Part shown: piece by piece, positions 1-10,026 of the stretch
How the letters are laid out: each line of letters starts with the position of its first letter
Position numbering within the stretch: the first letter of the stretch is position 1
Assembly (NCBI RefSeq): GCF_900109145.1
Contig: NZ_FNYY01000019.1
Location: forward strand, 32,419 to 96,418
Source: Marinovum algicola
GTDB lineage: Bacteria > Pseudomonadota > Alphaproteobacteria > Rhodobacterales > Rhodobacteraceae
Direction of reading: 5' to 3'
Length of the DNA stretch: 64,000 bases
Made by a program: the position numbers and the translations under genes
The notes under the pieces: model-generated
The model's input: only the letters and a program-made list of their open reading frames with translations
Told to the model about the DNA's origin: nothing
The model's database searches: none

Positions 1-2265
1 GTCGCGCGACAGCCCATAGGTCATCTGCGTCAGATCGTTGGTGCCGAAGCTGAGAAAATCGGTATGGCCGGCGATCTCTTCGGCGCGCAGCGCGGCGCGG
101 GGCGTTTCCACCATCACCCCCAGTCGATAGTCGAAATCCCGGCCCCGTTCGTTGCGCACCGCCGCCGCCACCGCGTCGACACGGGTCTTGACGATTTCCA
201 CCTCGCGCTTGGCCGAAACCAGCGGGATCATGATTTCCGGCACCACCGGCGCGCCTTCGCGGCTGGCCGCCAGCGTCGCCTCGAAGATGGCGCGGGCCTG
301 CATGTCGTAGATCTCGGGCAGCGTGATGCCCAGCCGCACCCCGCGCATACCCAGCATCGGATTGTATTCGCCCAGAGATTCCACCCGCCGTTCGACATCC
401 GAGACCGGCAGGTCCAGCGCCTCGGCCAGCGCCCGCATGCCGGGCTTGTCCGATGGCAGGAACTCGTGCAGCGGCGGATCGAACAGCCGGATGCAGACCG
501 GCTGGCCCTGCATGATGCGGAACAGCTCGATGAAATCCGCCCGCTGCATCGGCAGGAGCAGCTCCAGCGCCGCCCGCCGGTCCTCGGAGGATTTGGCAAA
601 GATCATCTCGCGCATGACGATCATGCGGTCGGTTTCAAAGAACATATGTTCGGTGCGGCACAGCCCGATGCCGTCGGCCTTGAAGTTGCGCGCGGTCTGG
701 GCGTCCATCGGCGTATCGGCATTGGCGCGGATGTCGATGTCGCGCGCCGCATCGGCCCAGTCCATAAGCGTCTGAAAACTCTCGTCAAGCGCCGCCTCGA
801 GCATCGGCGGGCTGCCGGCCAGCACCTCGCCCGTGGCGCCGTCGATGGTGATCACGTCGCCCTCGTGGAACACCCGGCCATCGGCCGCCACCAGACGTTT
901 CTTTCGGATGTGGAAGGCCAGGCTCGCGGCGCCGACGATGCAGGGAATGCCCATGCCACGGCCGATCACCGCCGCGTGGCTGGTCATGCCGCCGCGTTCG
1001 GTCAGCACGCCGACCGCCGCCTGCATGCCGCGAATGTCCTCGGGCGAGGTCTCGCGCCGCACCAGCACACAGGGTTCGTCGCGCGCCGCGCTGGCCTGGG
1101 CTGCGGTGGCGCTGAAGACGATCCTGCCGGTGGCCGCGCCGGGGCTGGCGGCAACGCCGTGGCCGAGGATGTCGCGCGGCGCGTCGGTGTCGATCTGACG
1201 GTGCAGCAATTCGCTTAGCGCCCGCGGCTCGACCCGCATCAGCGCCTCTTCGCGCGGAATGATCTTGTCCTGTGCCAGCGCCACGGCAATCCGCACCGCC
1301 GCCCGGTTCGAGCGACGCACCCGCACCCCGTCGAGCACATGCACCCGCCCGCCCTGGATGGTGAATTCGATCTGCATCTCGGCGCGCAGCTTTCGGCGCA
1401 TCCGCTCGGCAATGCCGACGATCTCGTTGAAGGCCTCTGGCGCCACCTCTTCCAGCGACGGCCCGCGCTCGTCCCGCGCCAGAAACAGCGCCTCGGCCGC
1501 CCCCGAAAGCGCCTCGCGACCCTGGCTCTGGCTCAGGTAGCGCCCGGTAATCTGGCGCAGCCCGGTGTGGCTGTTGACCAGTTGCAGCACGCCTGATCCG
1601 GTCTCGCCGTCGCGCGCCTCGGGGTGGCCGATCCCCAGCGCCATCTCCTGCACCACCAGGCCAAGACCGGCATCCGCCGGCGCGCCCTTGGCCTGGCGCA
1701 ACAGCCGCGCCGTGGTGCCCTCCCAGGCCCGCGCCATCGAGCGCAGCACCTGCGCCAACTGCGCCGCCGGATCCTGCGGAAAGGGTTCTTCGGCCTCGTC
1801 TTCATAGGCGCGCAGCGCTTCGGACAGTGCCTGCGGCCCCTCGGCGGTGATCTCTTCAAAGACATCCGGGTCGAGCCGCGCCACATGCAGGGCGTAAGCC
1901 TCGACAAACCTTGCATAAAGCGCCGAGGCCGCGTGGCGCCCCAGAGTATCGCACATCTCGACGTAACGAGCATCGTTCATGCCGATATTGAGGATCGCCC
2001 CTGGCCCGCCCCAATCCGGATCCTGGCTCGACGGCCGCACGCAGAGCAGCGCGCCCTCGGGAAAGGCGGCGAGGATTTCCGCCATGTCGGGCATGTGTCC
2101 GCTGGCGATGCCATGCACGGTTTCGAAGGAAAGCGCCACGGTCGTCGGCACCGGCATGTCGAGCCGCACCAGACGTTGCAGGCATTTCGCCCGCCCGCCA
2201 TGGGTGTGGGCCTTCATCTGTGCCGTGGGCGTGATCGGCGTGATATCGGGGTTGTCCTGAAGCAA
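1..2265 (-). CDS. ppdK: Pyruvate, phosphate dikinase (C-terminus beyond window edge)
   Basis: Interconverts pyruvate, ATP and Pi with PEP, AMP and PPi in cytosolic gluconeogenic metabolism. 755 codons are visible. The phosphohistidine motif GGMTSHAAVIGRGMG puts the swivelling His at about residue 430. The PEP/pyruvate barrel follows, with CRTEHMFF and FGTNDLTQMTYGLSRD, and the window ends just after the latter. The start is TTG at 2265, chosen because AAAGGAG lies 6 nt upstream; the first ATG is 16 codons further in. The N-terminal ATP-grasp part is divergent: it reads VRPSSQDPDWGGPGA where family members usually have VRSGA..SMPGMMDT, and LDGVRV in place of the usual LQTR. The swivel and PEP domains look intact. 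The downstream glyS-glyQ order is the one I recall from Rhodobacteraceae. The gene could be a paralogue with altered nucleotide use. Confidence 0.85.
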   Translation of the reverse strand, partial: MLQDNPDITPITPTAQMKAHTHGGRAKCLQRLVRLDMPVPTTVALSFETVHGIASGHMPDMAEILAAFPEGALLCVRPSSQDPDWGGPGAILNIGMNDARYVEMCDTLGRHAASALYARFVEAYALHVARLDPDVFEEITAEGPQALSEALRAYEDEAEEPFPQDPAAQLAQVLRSMARAWEGTTARLLRQAKGAPADAGLGLVVQEMALGIGHPEARDGETGSGVLQLVNSHTGLRQITGRYLSQSQGREALSGAAEALFLARDERGPSLEEVAPEAFNEIVGIAERMRRKLRAEMQIEFTIQGGRVHVLDGVRVRRSNRAAVRIAVALAQDKIIPREEALMRVEPRALSELLHRQIDTDAPRDILGHGVAASPGAATGRIVFSATAAQASAARDEPCVLVRRETSPEDIRGMQAAVGVLTERGGMTSHAAVIGRGMGIPCIVGAASLAFHIRKKRLVAADGRVFHEGDVITIDGATGEVLAGSPPMLEAALDESFQTLMDWADAARDIDIRANADTPMDAQTARNFKADGIGLCRTEHMFFETDRMIVMREMIFAKSSEDRRAALELLLPMQRADFIELFRIMQGQPVCIRLFDPPLHEFLPSDKPGMRALAEALDLPVSDVERRVESLGEYNPMLGMRGVRLGITLPEIYDMQARAIFEATLAASREGAPVVPEIMIPLVSAKREVEIVKTRVDAVAAAVRNERGRDFDYRLGVMVETPRAALRAEEIAGHTDFLSFGTNDLTQMTYGLSRD

Positions 2266-2392
2266 GCGCGGCTCCTTTGCGTTGCAGCGCAGCATAAGCG
2301 CCACCACGCATCGCACAAGCGCTAACTCACGCCGCGCCCCGCCATCGTTACATCACCCCATGCCCGGCCCCGCCGACCATCGGGCCCCCCGA

Positions 2393-4561
2393 TCACCCTT
2401 CGATACGCGCCAGATCGGCCACCGAAAGACAGGCGGTGCGGATGCTCGACAACAGGTTCAGCCGGTTGCGCCGCAGCACCTCGTTTTCGGCGTTGACCTG
2501 CACCGCCTCGAAAAACCCGTCGACCGCCCCGCGCAAGCCCGCCAGCGCCGACATCGCCGCCTCGAAATCCTGACGCTCCAGCGCCGCCTTGATCTTGGGC
2601 TCGGCGGCATCCAGCGCGGAAAACAGCGCCTTTTCCTCGGCTTCCTCGGCGAACTTCACGTCGCCACCAAAGCTGTATTCAACCCCGTCCTTCTCTTCGG
2701 CCTGAGTCAGGATGTTGTTGGCGCGCTTGAAGCCCTGCAACAGGTTTTCGCCGTCCGACGTGTCGAGGAAGCCCTGCAAGGCCTGGGCGCGTTTGACCAG
2801 CAGCGCCAGATCGTCACTGCCCGGCATGGCGACACAGGCGTCGATCACGTCGTGCCGGATACCCTGATCGCGCAGGAAGACCTTCAGACGGTCGTGGACG
2901 AAAGAGAGGAGGTCAAAAAGAATTGCCTCCTTAGCTCCATACGTGATTTGGGACCCTTCGACTTCCATTACAGCCGAAACTTTCGCTTTAGCGTCAGCAG
3001 ACTTCGCCGCGCTATCCAAGAACTCTGCCGTTTGAGGTCCGAAAGCTGATGCCAAGACGACTTCGAGCTCAATAGCTAGATCGTTCTCCAACACCAACCG
3101 GATCACCCCCAGCGCCGCGCGGCGCAGGGCAAAGGGATCCTTGCTTCCGGTGGGCTTTTCGTCGATCGCCCAGAAGCCGGTCAAAGTATCGAGTTTGTCG
3201 GCCAGCGCCACGGCGACCGAGACCGGCTCGACCGGCACGTCGTCGGAGGGGCCGAGCGGCGAGTAATGGTCGCGGCAGGCGTCGGCCACCGGCTGCGACA
3301 ACCCGGCCTCCATGGCGTAATACCGCCCCATGATCCCCTGCAACTCGGGGAATTCATAGACCATCTCGGACGACAGATCGGCCTTGGCCACTTTCGCGGC
3401 CAGTTCCGCGGCATCGGCGTCCGCCCCGACCATCGGCGCGATCTCGCGTGCCAGTGCGGCGATGCGGGCGATGCGTTCGGCCTGCGAGCCCAGCTTGTTG
3501 TGGAAGGTGACCTGCGCCAGCGGCGCCGCCATGCCTTCGAGCCCCGCATCAGCAACGGCGCGCAAGTCGTTCTCCCAAAAGAACTTTGCATCCGACAGCC
3601 GGGCCGAGAGAACCTTCTGGTTGCCGGCCAGGATGGTGGCGCCGTTGTCGGCGGTCTCGCGGTTGGCAACGGTGATGAATTTCTCGATCCGGCCGGTCTT
3701 GGGATTCTTCACCGAAAAGAACTTCTGGTGCTCTTTCATCGAGGTTTGCAGCACCTCCGGCGGCAGCCCGAGGAAATCGGCGCCGATCTCACCCATCAGC
3801 ACCACCGGCCATTCCACCAGCCCGGCCACTTCGGCCAGAAGCCCCTTGTCCTCGACCACCTCCAGCCCTTGCGAAAAGGCTGCGTTGGTGGCGTCGTTCC
3901 AGATGTGATCGGCCCGCTCCTGCGCATCCAGAACCACATGCGCGCGCTTTAGCTTTGCCGCGTAATCCTCGTAAGATACAACAGAAAACGCATCCGGTGC
4001 CATGAAGCGATGGCCGCGGGTCACATCGCCGGCGCGAATGCCGTCGATTTCGAAGGGCACCACCTCGGCGCCGGCCTCGTCGCTCAGCAGGCAGATCACC
4101 GAATGCAGCGGCCGCACCCAGCGCAGGCTGCCCGCGCCCCAGCGCATCGACTTCGGCCAGGGGAAGTTGCGGATCACCTCTTCCAGCACCTCGGCGACGA
4201 TCTCTGCCGCCGGACGGCCGGGCTTGGTGATGGTGGCGAAATAGACCGCGCCCTTGGGGGTTTCGCGTTCCTCAAGATCGTCGCGGCTCACACCGGCACC
4301 GCGCAGAAACCCCTCGATCGCCTTGTCGGGCGCGCCCACCTTGGGGCCCTTGCGCTCTTCGCGCACGGTGGGGCTTTCGGCCAGCAGCCCCTCGACGGTC
4401 AGCGCCAGCCGGCGCGGCGTCGAAAAGGCGGCGGCGGAGGCATAGGTCAGCCCGGCCTCGACCAGCCCGTCGGTCATCCGCTTTTTCAGGTCGTCACAGG
4501 CGCGCGCCTGCATCCGCGCGGGAATTTCTTCGGAAAAGAGTTCGATAAGCAGGTCGGGCAT
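2393..4561 (-). CDS. glyS: Glycyl-tRNA synthetase beta subunit
   Basis: Beta subunit of the alpha2beta2 glycyl-tRNA synthetase, which supports tRNA binding and charging with the alpha subunit GlyQ encoded upstream. 722 aa, about the family length. The N-terminus (MPDLLIELFSEEIPARMQ) and the HDVIDA segment near residue 570 are typical. The reading frame is open throughout. One stretch, roughly 2921-3090 (about residues 490-545), uses lower-GC codons than its surroundings (about 51% GC by hand count) and encodes a lysine/alanine-rich segment just before the conserved HDRLKVFLRDQGIRHDV. It looks like a locally replaced or inserted patch. Transcribed with glyQ and the DUF6446 gene, about 150 bp downstream of the latter. 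Confidence 0.96.
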   Translation of the reverse strand: MPDLLIELFSEEIPARMQARACDDLKKRMTDGLVEAGLTYASAAAFSTPRRLALTVEGLLAESPTVREERKGPKVGAPDKAIEGFLRGAGVSRDDLEERETPKGAVYFATITKPGRPAAEIVAEVLEEVIRNFPWPKSMRWGAGSLRWVRPLHSVICLLSDEAGAEVVPFEIDGIRAGDVTRGHRFMAPDAFSVVSYEDYAAKLKRAHVVLDAQERADHIWNDATNAAFSQGLEVVEDKGLLAEVAGLVEWPVVLMGEIGADFLGLPPEVLQTSMKEHQKFFSVKNPKTGRIEKFITVANRETADNGATILAGNQKVLSARLSDAKFFWENDLRAVADAGLEGMAAPLAQVTFHNKLGSQAERIARIAALAREIAPMVGADADAAELAAKVAKADLSSEMVYEFPELQGIMGRYYAMEAGLSQPVADACRDHYSPLGPSDDVPVEPVSVAVALADKLDTLTGFWAIDEKPTGSKDPFALRRAALGVIRLVLENDLAIELEVVLASAFGPQTAEFLDSAAKSADAKAKVSAVMEVEGSQITYGAKEAILFDLLSFVHDRLKVFLRDQGIRHDVIDACVAMPGSDDLALLVKRAQALQGFLDTSDGENLLQGFKRANNILTQAEEKDGVEYSFGGDVKFAEEAEEKALFSALDAAEPKIKAALERQDFEAAMSALAGLRGAVDGFFEAVQVNAENEVLRRNRLNLLSSIRTACLSVADLARIEG
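2921..3090. other. Low-GC, atypical-codon patch inside glyS
   Basis: By hand count about 86 of 170 bases are G or C (about 51%), whereas flanking glyS and the window as a whole are visibly near two-thirds GC. Within the patch the minus-strand codons include AT-rich choices (GCT, TTA-containing antisense triplets, AAA) that are rare elsewhere in the window. The frame stays open, so this is not an IS scar. It may be a recombination tract or a lineage-specific insertion in the protein. Confidence 0.6.
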
Positions 4562-4711
4562 AGGGTCACCGGGGGTTCTGGATCAACGCCCCGGTGCTTA
4601 ATGCCCCTGCCCCTGCACGGCAAGCCGATAGCGGCGAAATCGCTATCCCATCTTCTGGCCGGGCCGGGCACCTCTGCCGAAGGCTCGACGCGGGAGGCCG
4701 GTGCACCGTGC

Positions 4712-5242
4712 TCAGTCGGTGGAATTCTCGCGCGGGGGGCATTCCTCGCCCACCACGGTGCCGTCATAGGCCTTGTCGCCGCAGTCGTTCAGCTCGTGCC
4801 AGACAAAGCCGCGCCCGTCATCGGTGATCGCCACCACCCGGTCGACGCCATATGCCACGTTCTTCTGGCTCAGAAAGGTCAGCGCGTCCCCGGCCGCCAA
4901 CGCGGCGCCGATGGCCTCGGCGTCGAAACAGTCGAACCAGCCGGGCGCAATGCGCGGCTCGGCATCGTCGTAGATTTCATAGGTCTCGGTCAGCATGGCG
5001 AGGCTGTGGATGGTGGTGAAGCAGGCGCGGTAGCGGATCGGCGAGCTGTCGGCGTCGATCGCCTCGAAGGCGTCATAGACGATCGGCTCCGGCACGCCGG
5101 ACGTCAGCGAGACAAGCTGCACGTCATCCTGACCGTTGGCGGCCACCGGCGAGTAGAAGGCATAGATCTGCATGTAGTAGACCAGCGCGCCCGCGACCAA
5201 AGCCACCAAGACGATCACCCCCGCAATAATCCGGCCGCTCAT
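4712..5242 (-). CDS. DUF6446-type membrane-anchored hypothetical protein
   Basis: 176 aa with one N-terminal membrane segment ([20 protein letters not shown], about residues 4-24) and a soluble region presumably facing the periplasm. The soluble part has several cysteines ([31 protein letters not shown]). The start ATG overlaps the glyQ stop codon in an ATGA, so translation is probably coupled to glyQ; an upstream in-frame extension would lie wholly inside glyQ. I recall this as the DUF6446 family, conserved between glyQ and glyS in Rhodobacteraceae. No function is known to me. The conserved position may reflect shared transcription only. Confidence 0.8.
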   Translation of the reverse strand: MSGRIIAGVIVLVALVAGALVYYMQIYAFYSPVAANGQDDVQLVSLTSGVPEPIVYDAFEAIDADSSPIRYRACFTTIHSLAMLTETYEIYDDAEPRIAPGWFDCFDAEAIGAALAAGDALTFLSQKNVAYGVDRVVAITDDGRGFVWHELNDCGDKAYDGTVVGEECPPRENSTD

Positions 5243-6183
5243 TCTGCGGCCTCCGCCACATGGCCGCCCGCCTCGGTCAGCACGAAGGCATCGGCGCAGG
5301 CCTTGGCCAGCGTCCTGACCCGGCCGATATAAGCCTGCCGTTCCGTGACCGAGATCACGCCCCGGGCGTCGAGCAGGTTGAAGATATGGCTGGCCTTGAT
5401 GCATTGGTCATAGGCCGGATGCGCCATAACGATGCGCTTGCCGGTCTTGGGATCGTGATGCGGCGCCTCAAGGATGCGGGCGCATTCCGCCTCGGCCTCT
5501 TCGAAATGCCGCAACAGCACCTCGGTGTCGGCCACATCGAAATTCCAGCGGGAATATTCCTGCTCGGTCTGGCGAAACACGTCGCCATAGCTGAGCGCGA
5601 TCGGCGTTTGGGGATCGTTGTAGGGCATGTCCATCACGTGATCGATGCCCAGCACATACATCGCCAGCCGCTCGAGCCCGTAGGTCAACTCGCCCGAGAC
5701 CGGGTGGCAATCATGGCCGCCGACCTGCTGGAAATAGGTGAACTGGCTGACTTCCATGCCGTCGCACCAGACCTCCCAGCCCAGGCCCCAGGCGCCCAGT
5801 GTCGGGCTCTCCCAGTCATCCTCGACGAAGCGGATATCGTGCAGCGCCATGTCGATGCCGATGGCTTGCAGCGAACCGAGGTAGAGCGCCTGAAGATCGG
5901 GCGGACTGGGTTTGATCAGCACCTGATACTGGTAGTAATGCTGAAGCCGGTTCGGGTTCTCGCCGTAACGGCCGTCGGTGGGGCGGCGCGAGGGCTGAAC
6001 ATAGGCCGCGGCCCAGGGCTTCGAACCGAGCGACCGCAGGGTGGTGGCGGGGTGAAAGGTGCCGGCGCCGACCTCCATGTCATAGGGCTGCATCACGGCG
6101 CAGCCCTGCTCGGCCCAATAGGCCTGGAGCCGCAGGATGATCTCCTGGAAAGAGCGCGGTTTGGTGGCGGTGTCGCGTGTCAT
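5239..6183 (-). CDS. glyQ: Glycyl-tRNA synthetase alpha subunit
   Basis: Catalytic alpha subunit of the bacterial alpha2beta2 glycyl-tRNA synthetase, forming glycyl-adenylate and charging tRNA-Gly in the cytoplasm. 314 aa, the usual length. Class II signature stretches are visible: the N-terminal [17 protein letters not shown] and [15 protein letters not shown], then [22 protein letters not shown] and [17 protein letters not shown]. First gene of a minus-strand group with the DUF6446 gene (4-bp overlap) and glyS. The ATG at 6183 is the natural start because the upstream sequence contains no conserved extension. Confidence 0.97.
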   Translation of the reverse strand: MTRDTATKPRSFQEIILRLQAYWAEQGCAVMQPYDMEVGAGTFHPATTLRSLGSKPWAAAYVQPSRRPTDGRYGENPNRLQHYYQYQVLIKPSPPDLQALYLGSLQAIGIDMALHDIRFVEDDWESPTLGAWGLGWEVWCDGMEVSQFTYFQQVGGHDCHPVSGELTYGLERLAMYVLGIDHVMDMPYNDPQTPIALSYGDVFRQTEQEYSRWNFDVADTEVLLRHFEEAEAECARILEAPHHDPKTGKRIVMAHPAYDQCIKASHIFNLLDARGVISVTERQAYIGRVRTLAKACADAFVLTEAGGHVAEAAE

Positions 6184-6406
6184 GTCATGGCCTTTGCAAG
6201 CTTTGCGCCTGCTTAGGCGGATGCGGCGCGAGGGTCAATCAGAGGCCCCGGATTGGCGGCAAATAGTGTCCTGCGGCATTGCGGCAACCCTGGACTGACG
6301 ATCACGTGACAAAAGCGGAAATCCGCCACTTTCAACGTGCAAGCCGGCCGCCATGCTCTACACTGGTTCGATACGACAGATATGCAGGCCAGGACGACCC
6401 ACACAT

Positions 6407-8158
6407 ATGACACGTTTGTTTTTTGCCACCCTTTGCGCGCTGGTATTTTCCCTGAGCGCCGCCATCGCCCAGGACAACCGGGCCTGGATTCAGATCGAGG
6501 CGCTGCCCAGCCTACTCGAAGCCGAAGACCGGGTGCGCGATTACGCCGAATTTCTGCCCAATGTGAACGGATTTGCCGTGGGATCGGGCTGGTATGCGGT
6601 GGCGCTCGGGCCCTATGCCTCGCGCAATGCCGCCAATGGCGAGCTGCGCCAACTGCGTGCCCGGGGCCGGGTGCCGCGGGACAGTTTTGTCGTCGGCGCG
6701 CAGTCGCTGCAACGCCAGTTCTGGCCGGTGGGCGCCGATGCGCAGACCGCACCGCCGCCGGTCGAGACCTCGGACCTGCCGGATGACCAGGCGGCGGAGG
6801 CGGCGGCAGAGGCGGCGCCCGGCGCCCCGGAGGTGCCGGAGGAAACCCTGGCCCAGGCCCGCCGCAGCGAGGCGCAGATGACCGGCCAGGAGAAACGCGA
6901 CTTGCAGGTCGCGCTGCAATGGGCCGGCTTTTACAATGCCGCCATCGACGGCGCCTATGGCGCCGGCACCCGCCGCGCCATGGCAGCCTGGCAAGAGGCC
7001 AACGGCCATGAGGCCACCAGCGTGATGACCACCCGCCAGCGGGCCCTGGCCTTGCGGCAATACAATGCCGTGCTCGAGGGCATGGACCTGCAACAGGTCA
7101 CCGACAGCCAGGCCGGGATCGAGATGCTGCTGCCGCTGGGCGTGGTGGCATTCGAGGCGCATGAGGCGCCTTTTGCCCGCTATGCGGCCACCGGCGATCT
7201 GCCGGCCCAGGTGCTGCTGATTTCTCAGGCCGGTGACCGGCGCCGCCTGTTCGGTCTCTACGACATCCTGCAAACCCTGGAAGTCGTGCCGCTTGACGGC
7301 CCGCGCGAGCGCCGCGACGACGGTTTCAGCATCACCGGCCGCAATGACGAGATCGTCTCGCACACCGAGGTCAGCCTGCGGGACGGCGAGATCAAGGGGT
7401 TCATGCTGGTCTGGCCGGCCGGCGACGAAGACCGCCGGACGCGGGTGCTTCAGGAGATGTCGGAGAGTTTCACCCGCCTCGCCGGCGTGCTGCCGTCTGA
7501 CCTGGGGGTCGATGACAGCCAGTCGGTCGACCTGCTGTCGGGACTGCAAATCCGCAAGCCGCGGGTGTCGCGCACCGGGTTCTTTGTCGCGGCGGATGGC
7601 ACCGTGCTGACCACCCTGGAGGCGGTCGAGGGCTGCACCCGGGTCACGCTCGATGGCACGACCGAGGCGCGTGTCGCCGCGACCGACACCGCGCTGGGCA
7701 TGGCCCTGCTGACGCCCCAGAGCGCCCTGGCGCCGCTGGAGGTGGCCGAACTGGCCAGCGCCTCGCCGCGCCTGCAATCCGAGATCGCGGTTGCGGGCTT
7801 TTCCTACGAAGGTGTGCTGGGCGCGCCCTCGATGACCTTTGGGACGCTGGTCGATCTGCGCGGGCTGAACGGCGAGGACGCGCTCGACCGGGTGGCGCTC
7901 TCGGCCCTGCCCGGCGATGCCGGCGGGCCGGTGATGGACCGCTCGGGCGCGGTGATCGGCATGCTGTTGCCGCGCGACGGCGACGGTCGGAGGCTGCCCG
8001 AGGAGGTCAGCTTTGCCGCCGATGCCAGCGCGCTGGAGGCGGCGATGCGGCAGGCCGGCGTCACGGCGCGGATGGCGCCGGGCGGCGCGGAGATGGCGCC
8101 GGAGGATCTGACCAACAAGGCGCGCGGAATGGCGGTCCTGGTGAGCTGCTGGGACTGA
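6407..8158 (+). CDS. Secreted peptidoglycan-binding protein with an inactive trypsin-like domain
   Basis: 583 aa. A signal peptide (MTRLFFATLCALVFSLSAAIAQ) sends it to the periplasm. A SPOR-like region (IQIEALPSLLEAEDRVRDY..., residues about 25-105) is followed by an Ala/Glu linker, a PG_binding_1-type repeat (about 155-215: LQVALQWAGFYNAAIDGAYG) and a chymotrypsin-fold domain (about 375-560). All three catalytic positions appear changed. The expected His lies in TTLEAV (Glu405), the Asp position is Gly431 in DTALGMALL, and the nucleophile motif GNSGGP reads GDAGGP (Ala505). It is therefore probably a pseudoprotease acting in binding at the cell wall. Start ATG 6407 was chosen for the signal peptide; the ORF extends 18 codons upstream without one. 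It is convergent with the VCBS gene. Confidence 0.85.
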   Translation: MTRLFFATLCALVFSLSAAIAQDNRAWIQIEALPSLLEAEDRVRDYAEFLPNVNGFAVGSGWYAVALGPYASRNAANGELRQLRARGRVPRDSFVVGAQSLQRQFWPVGADAQTAPPPVETSDLPDDQAAEAAAEAAPGAPEVPEETLAQARRSEAQMTGQEKRDLQVALQWAGFYNAAIDGAYGAGTRRAMAAWQEANGHEATSVMTTRQRALALRQYNAVLEGMDLQQVTDSQAGIEMLLPLGVVAFEAHEAPFARYAATGDLPAQVLLISQAGDRRRLFGLYDILQTLEVVPLDGPRERRDDGFSITGRNDEIVSHTEVSLRDGEIKGFMLVWPAGDEDRRTRVLQEMSESFTRLAGVLPSDLGVDDSQSVDLLSGLQIRKPRVSRTGFFVAADGTVLTTLEAVEGCTRVTLDGTTEARVAATDTALGMALLTPQSALAPLEVAELASASPRLQSEIAVAGFSYEGVLGAPSMTFGTLVDLRGLNGEDALDRVALSALPGDAGGPVMDRSGAVIGMLLPRDGDGRRLPEEVSFAADASALEAAMRQAGVTARMAPGGAEMAPEDLTNKARGMAVLVSCWD

Positions 8159-8173
8159 TGCCGCAGCGGGGAT

Positions 8174-8233
8174 GGGGGCGCTGCCCCCGTCCCTGCGGGA
8201 CTCCCCCGAGGGTATTTTCGGCAAGAGGAAGAG
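8174..8233 (+). repeat. Intergenic repeat, copy A
   Basis: About 60 bp starting with a GGGGGCGCTGCCCCC hairpin, then a second small inverted motif (TCCCTGCGGGA), CTCCCCCGAGGGTATTTT and CAAGAGGAAGAG. Copies B (24596), C (33063) and D (37508) share the same order. Here it sits between convergent genes just after the pseudoprotease stop, where the hairpin could also end transcription. Confidence 0.85.
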
Positions 8234-8243
8234 CCGGGCTGCG

Positions 8244-9397
<1,154 letters not shown>

Positions 9398-9439
9398 TTA
9401 TGGTGTTTCATCCCCTTTTGCGACCCCGCCTCTTGCAAC

Positions 9440-9472
9440 TTGCGGTGAGGTGTGAATGTTCTATATTCGTTC
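9440..9472 (+). promoter_or_regulatory. LexA (SOS) box over a predicted promoter
   Basis: GTTC-TATATTC-GTTC at 9458-9472 is a perfect match to the alphaproteobacterial LexA operator GTTC-N7-GTTC. It overlaps a candidate -10 (TATATT, 9462-9467) with a candidate -35 (TTGCGG, 9440-9445) 16 bp upstream. The ATG at 9475 is only 2 nt past the box, so the transcript is probably leaderless. Confidence 0.82.
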
Positions 9473-9474
9473 TA

Positions 9475-9984
9475 ATGAAGATCCTGCGTGCTGCCCCCTC
9501 CGGCTCTGCTCTCTCCGACCCGGCGCGTCCGGTTCGCTCCGGGCCCTCCCGCGGCGGTCCGGGCGCCTCCGGTCCGGGCGTCTCTGGCCGCGAGGACTGG
9601 CCCCGTCCGCCGGCCGCGCTTCAGGCCGCGCGGCTGGCCGAACCGCCGGAGGGCGCGCGGGTCACCGTGGCGGGGCTGGTGATCCTGCGGCAACGGCCCG
9701 GGACGGCCAAAGGGGTGATCTTTGTCACGCTGGAAGATGAGACCGGGGTGGTCAATGTCATCGTCTGGCGCAAGCTCTACGAACGGTTTCGCCGGGCGGT
9801 GATCGCCGGCCGCCTGTTGCGCGTCACCGGCCGGGTGCAACGCGAGGCCGGGGTGATCCATGTGATCGCCGAAGAGGTCGAGGACATCTCGGCCATGCTC
9901 GACAGTCTTCTCGATGTCACAGATCCCGGCGAAGGTGCCGCCCCGCCGTCCGTCCTGCTTTCCGCCCCGGGCCAAAGCCGCTAA
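9475..9984 (+). CDS. SOS-controlled OB-fold protein, C-terminal remnant of DnaE2/ImuC
   Basis: 169 aa. After a Pro/Gly/Ser-rich N-terminus the protein (about residues 55-145) matches the C-terminal OB-fold of error-prone polymerase DnaE2 (ImuC). Telltale stretches are ARVTVAGLVILRQRPGTAKG, VIFVTLEDETGVVNVIVW and RVQREAGVIHVIAEEVED. All polymerase, PHP and finger domains are absent, and no imuA or imuB is nearby. The start ATG 9475 follows a perfect LexA box directly; a longer ORF from 9379 would read through the operator. The simplest reading is an internal deletion of an imuA-imuB-dnaE2 cassette that kept the SOS promoter and the last domain. A free-standing single-strand-binding OB protein is the alternative. 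The open frame argues for continued expression or a recent event. Confidence 0.7.
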   Translation: MKILRAAPSGSALSDPARPVRSGPSRGGPGASGPGVSGREDWPRPPAALQAARLAEPPEGARVTVAGLVILRQRPGTAKGVIFVTLEDETGVVNVIVWRKLYERFRRAVIAGRLLRVTGRVQREAGVIHVIAEEVEDISAMLDSLLDVTDPGEGAAPPSVLLSAPGQSR

Positions 9985-10026
9985 CCTGCCCCAAAGCCCC
10001 CGGCAGAGGGCAAGAGGCAGAAGCAG

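Noticed and set aside
64..1218. 384-codon plus-strand open frame
   Set aside because: Antisense to the ppdK gene; Arg/His/Ala-rich shadow composition and no family motif.
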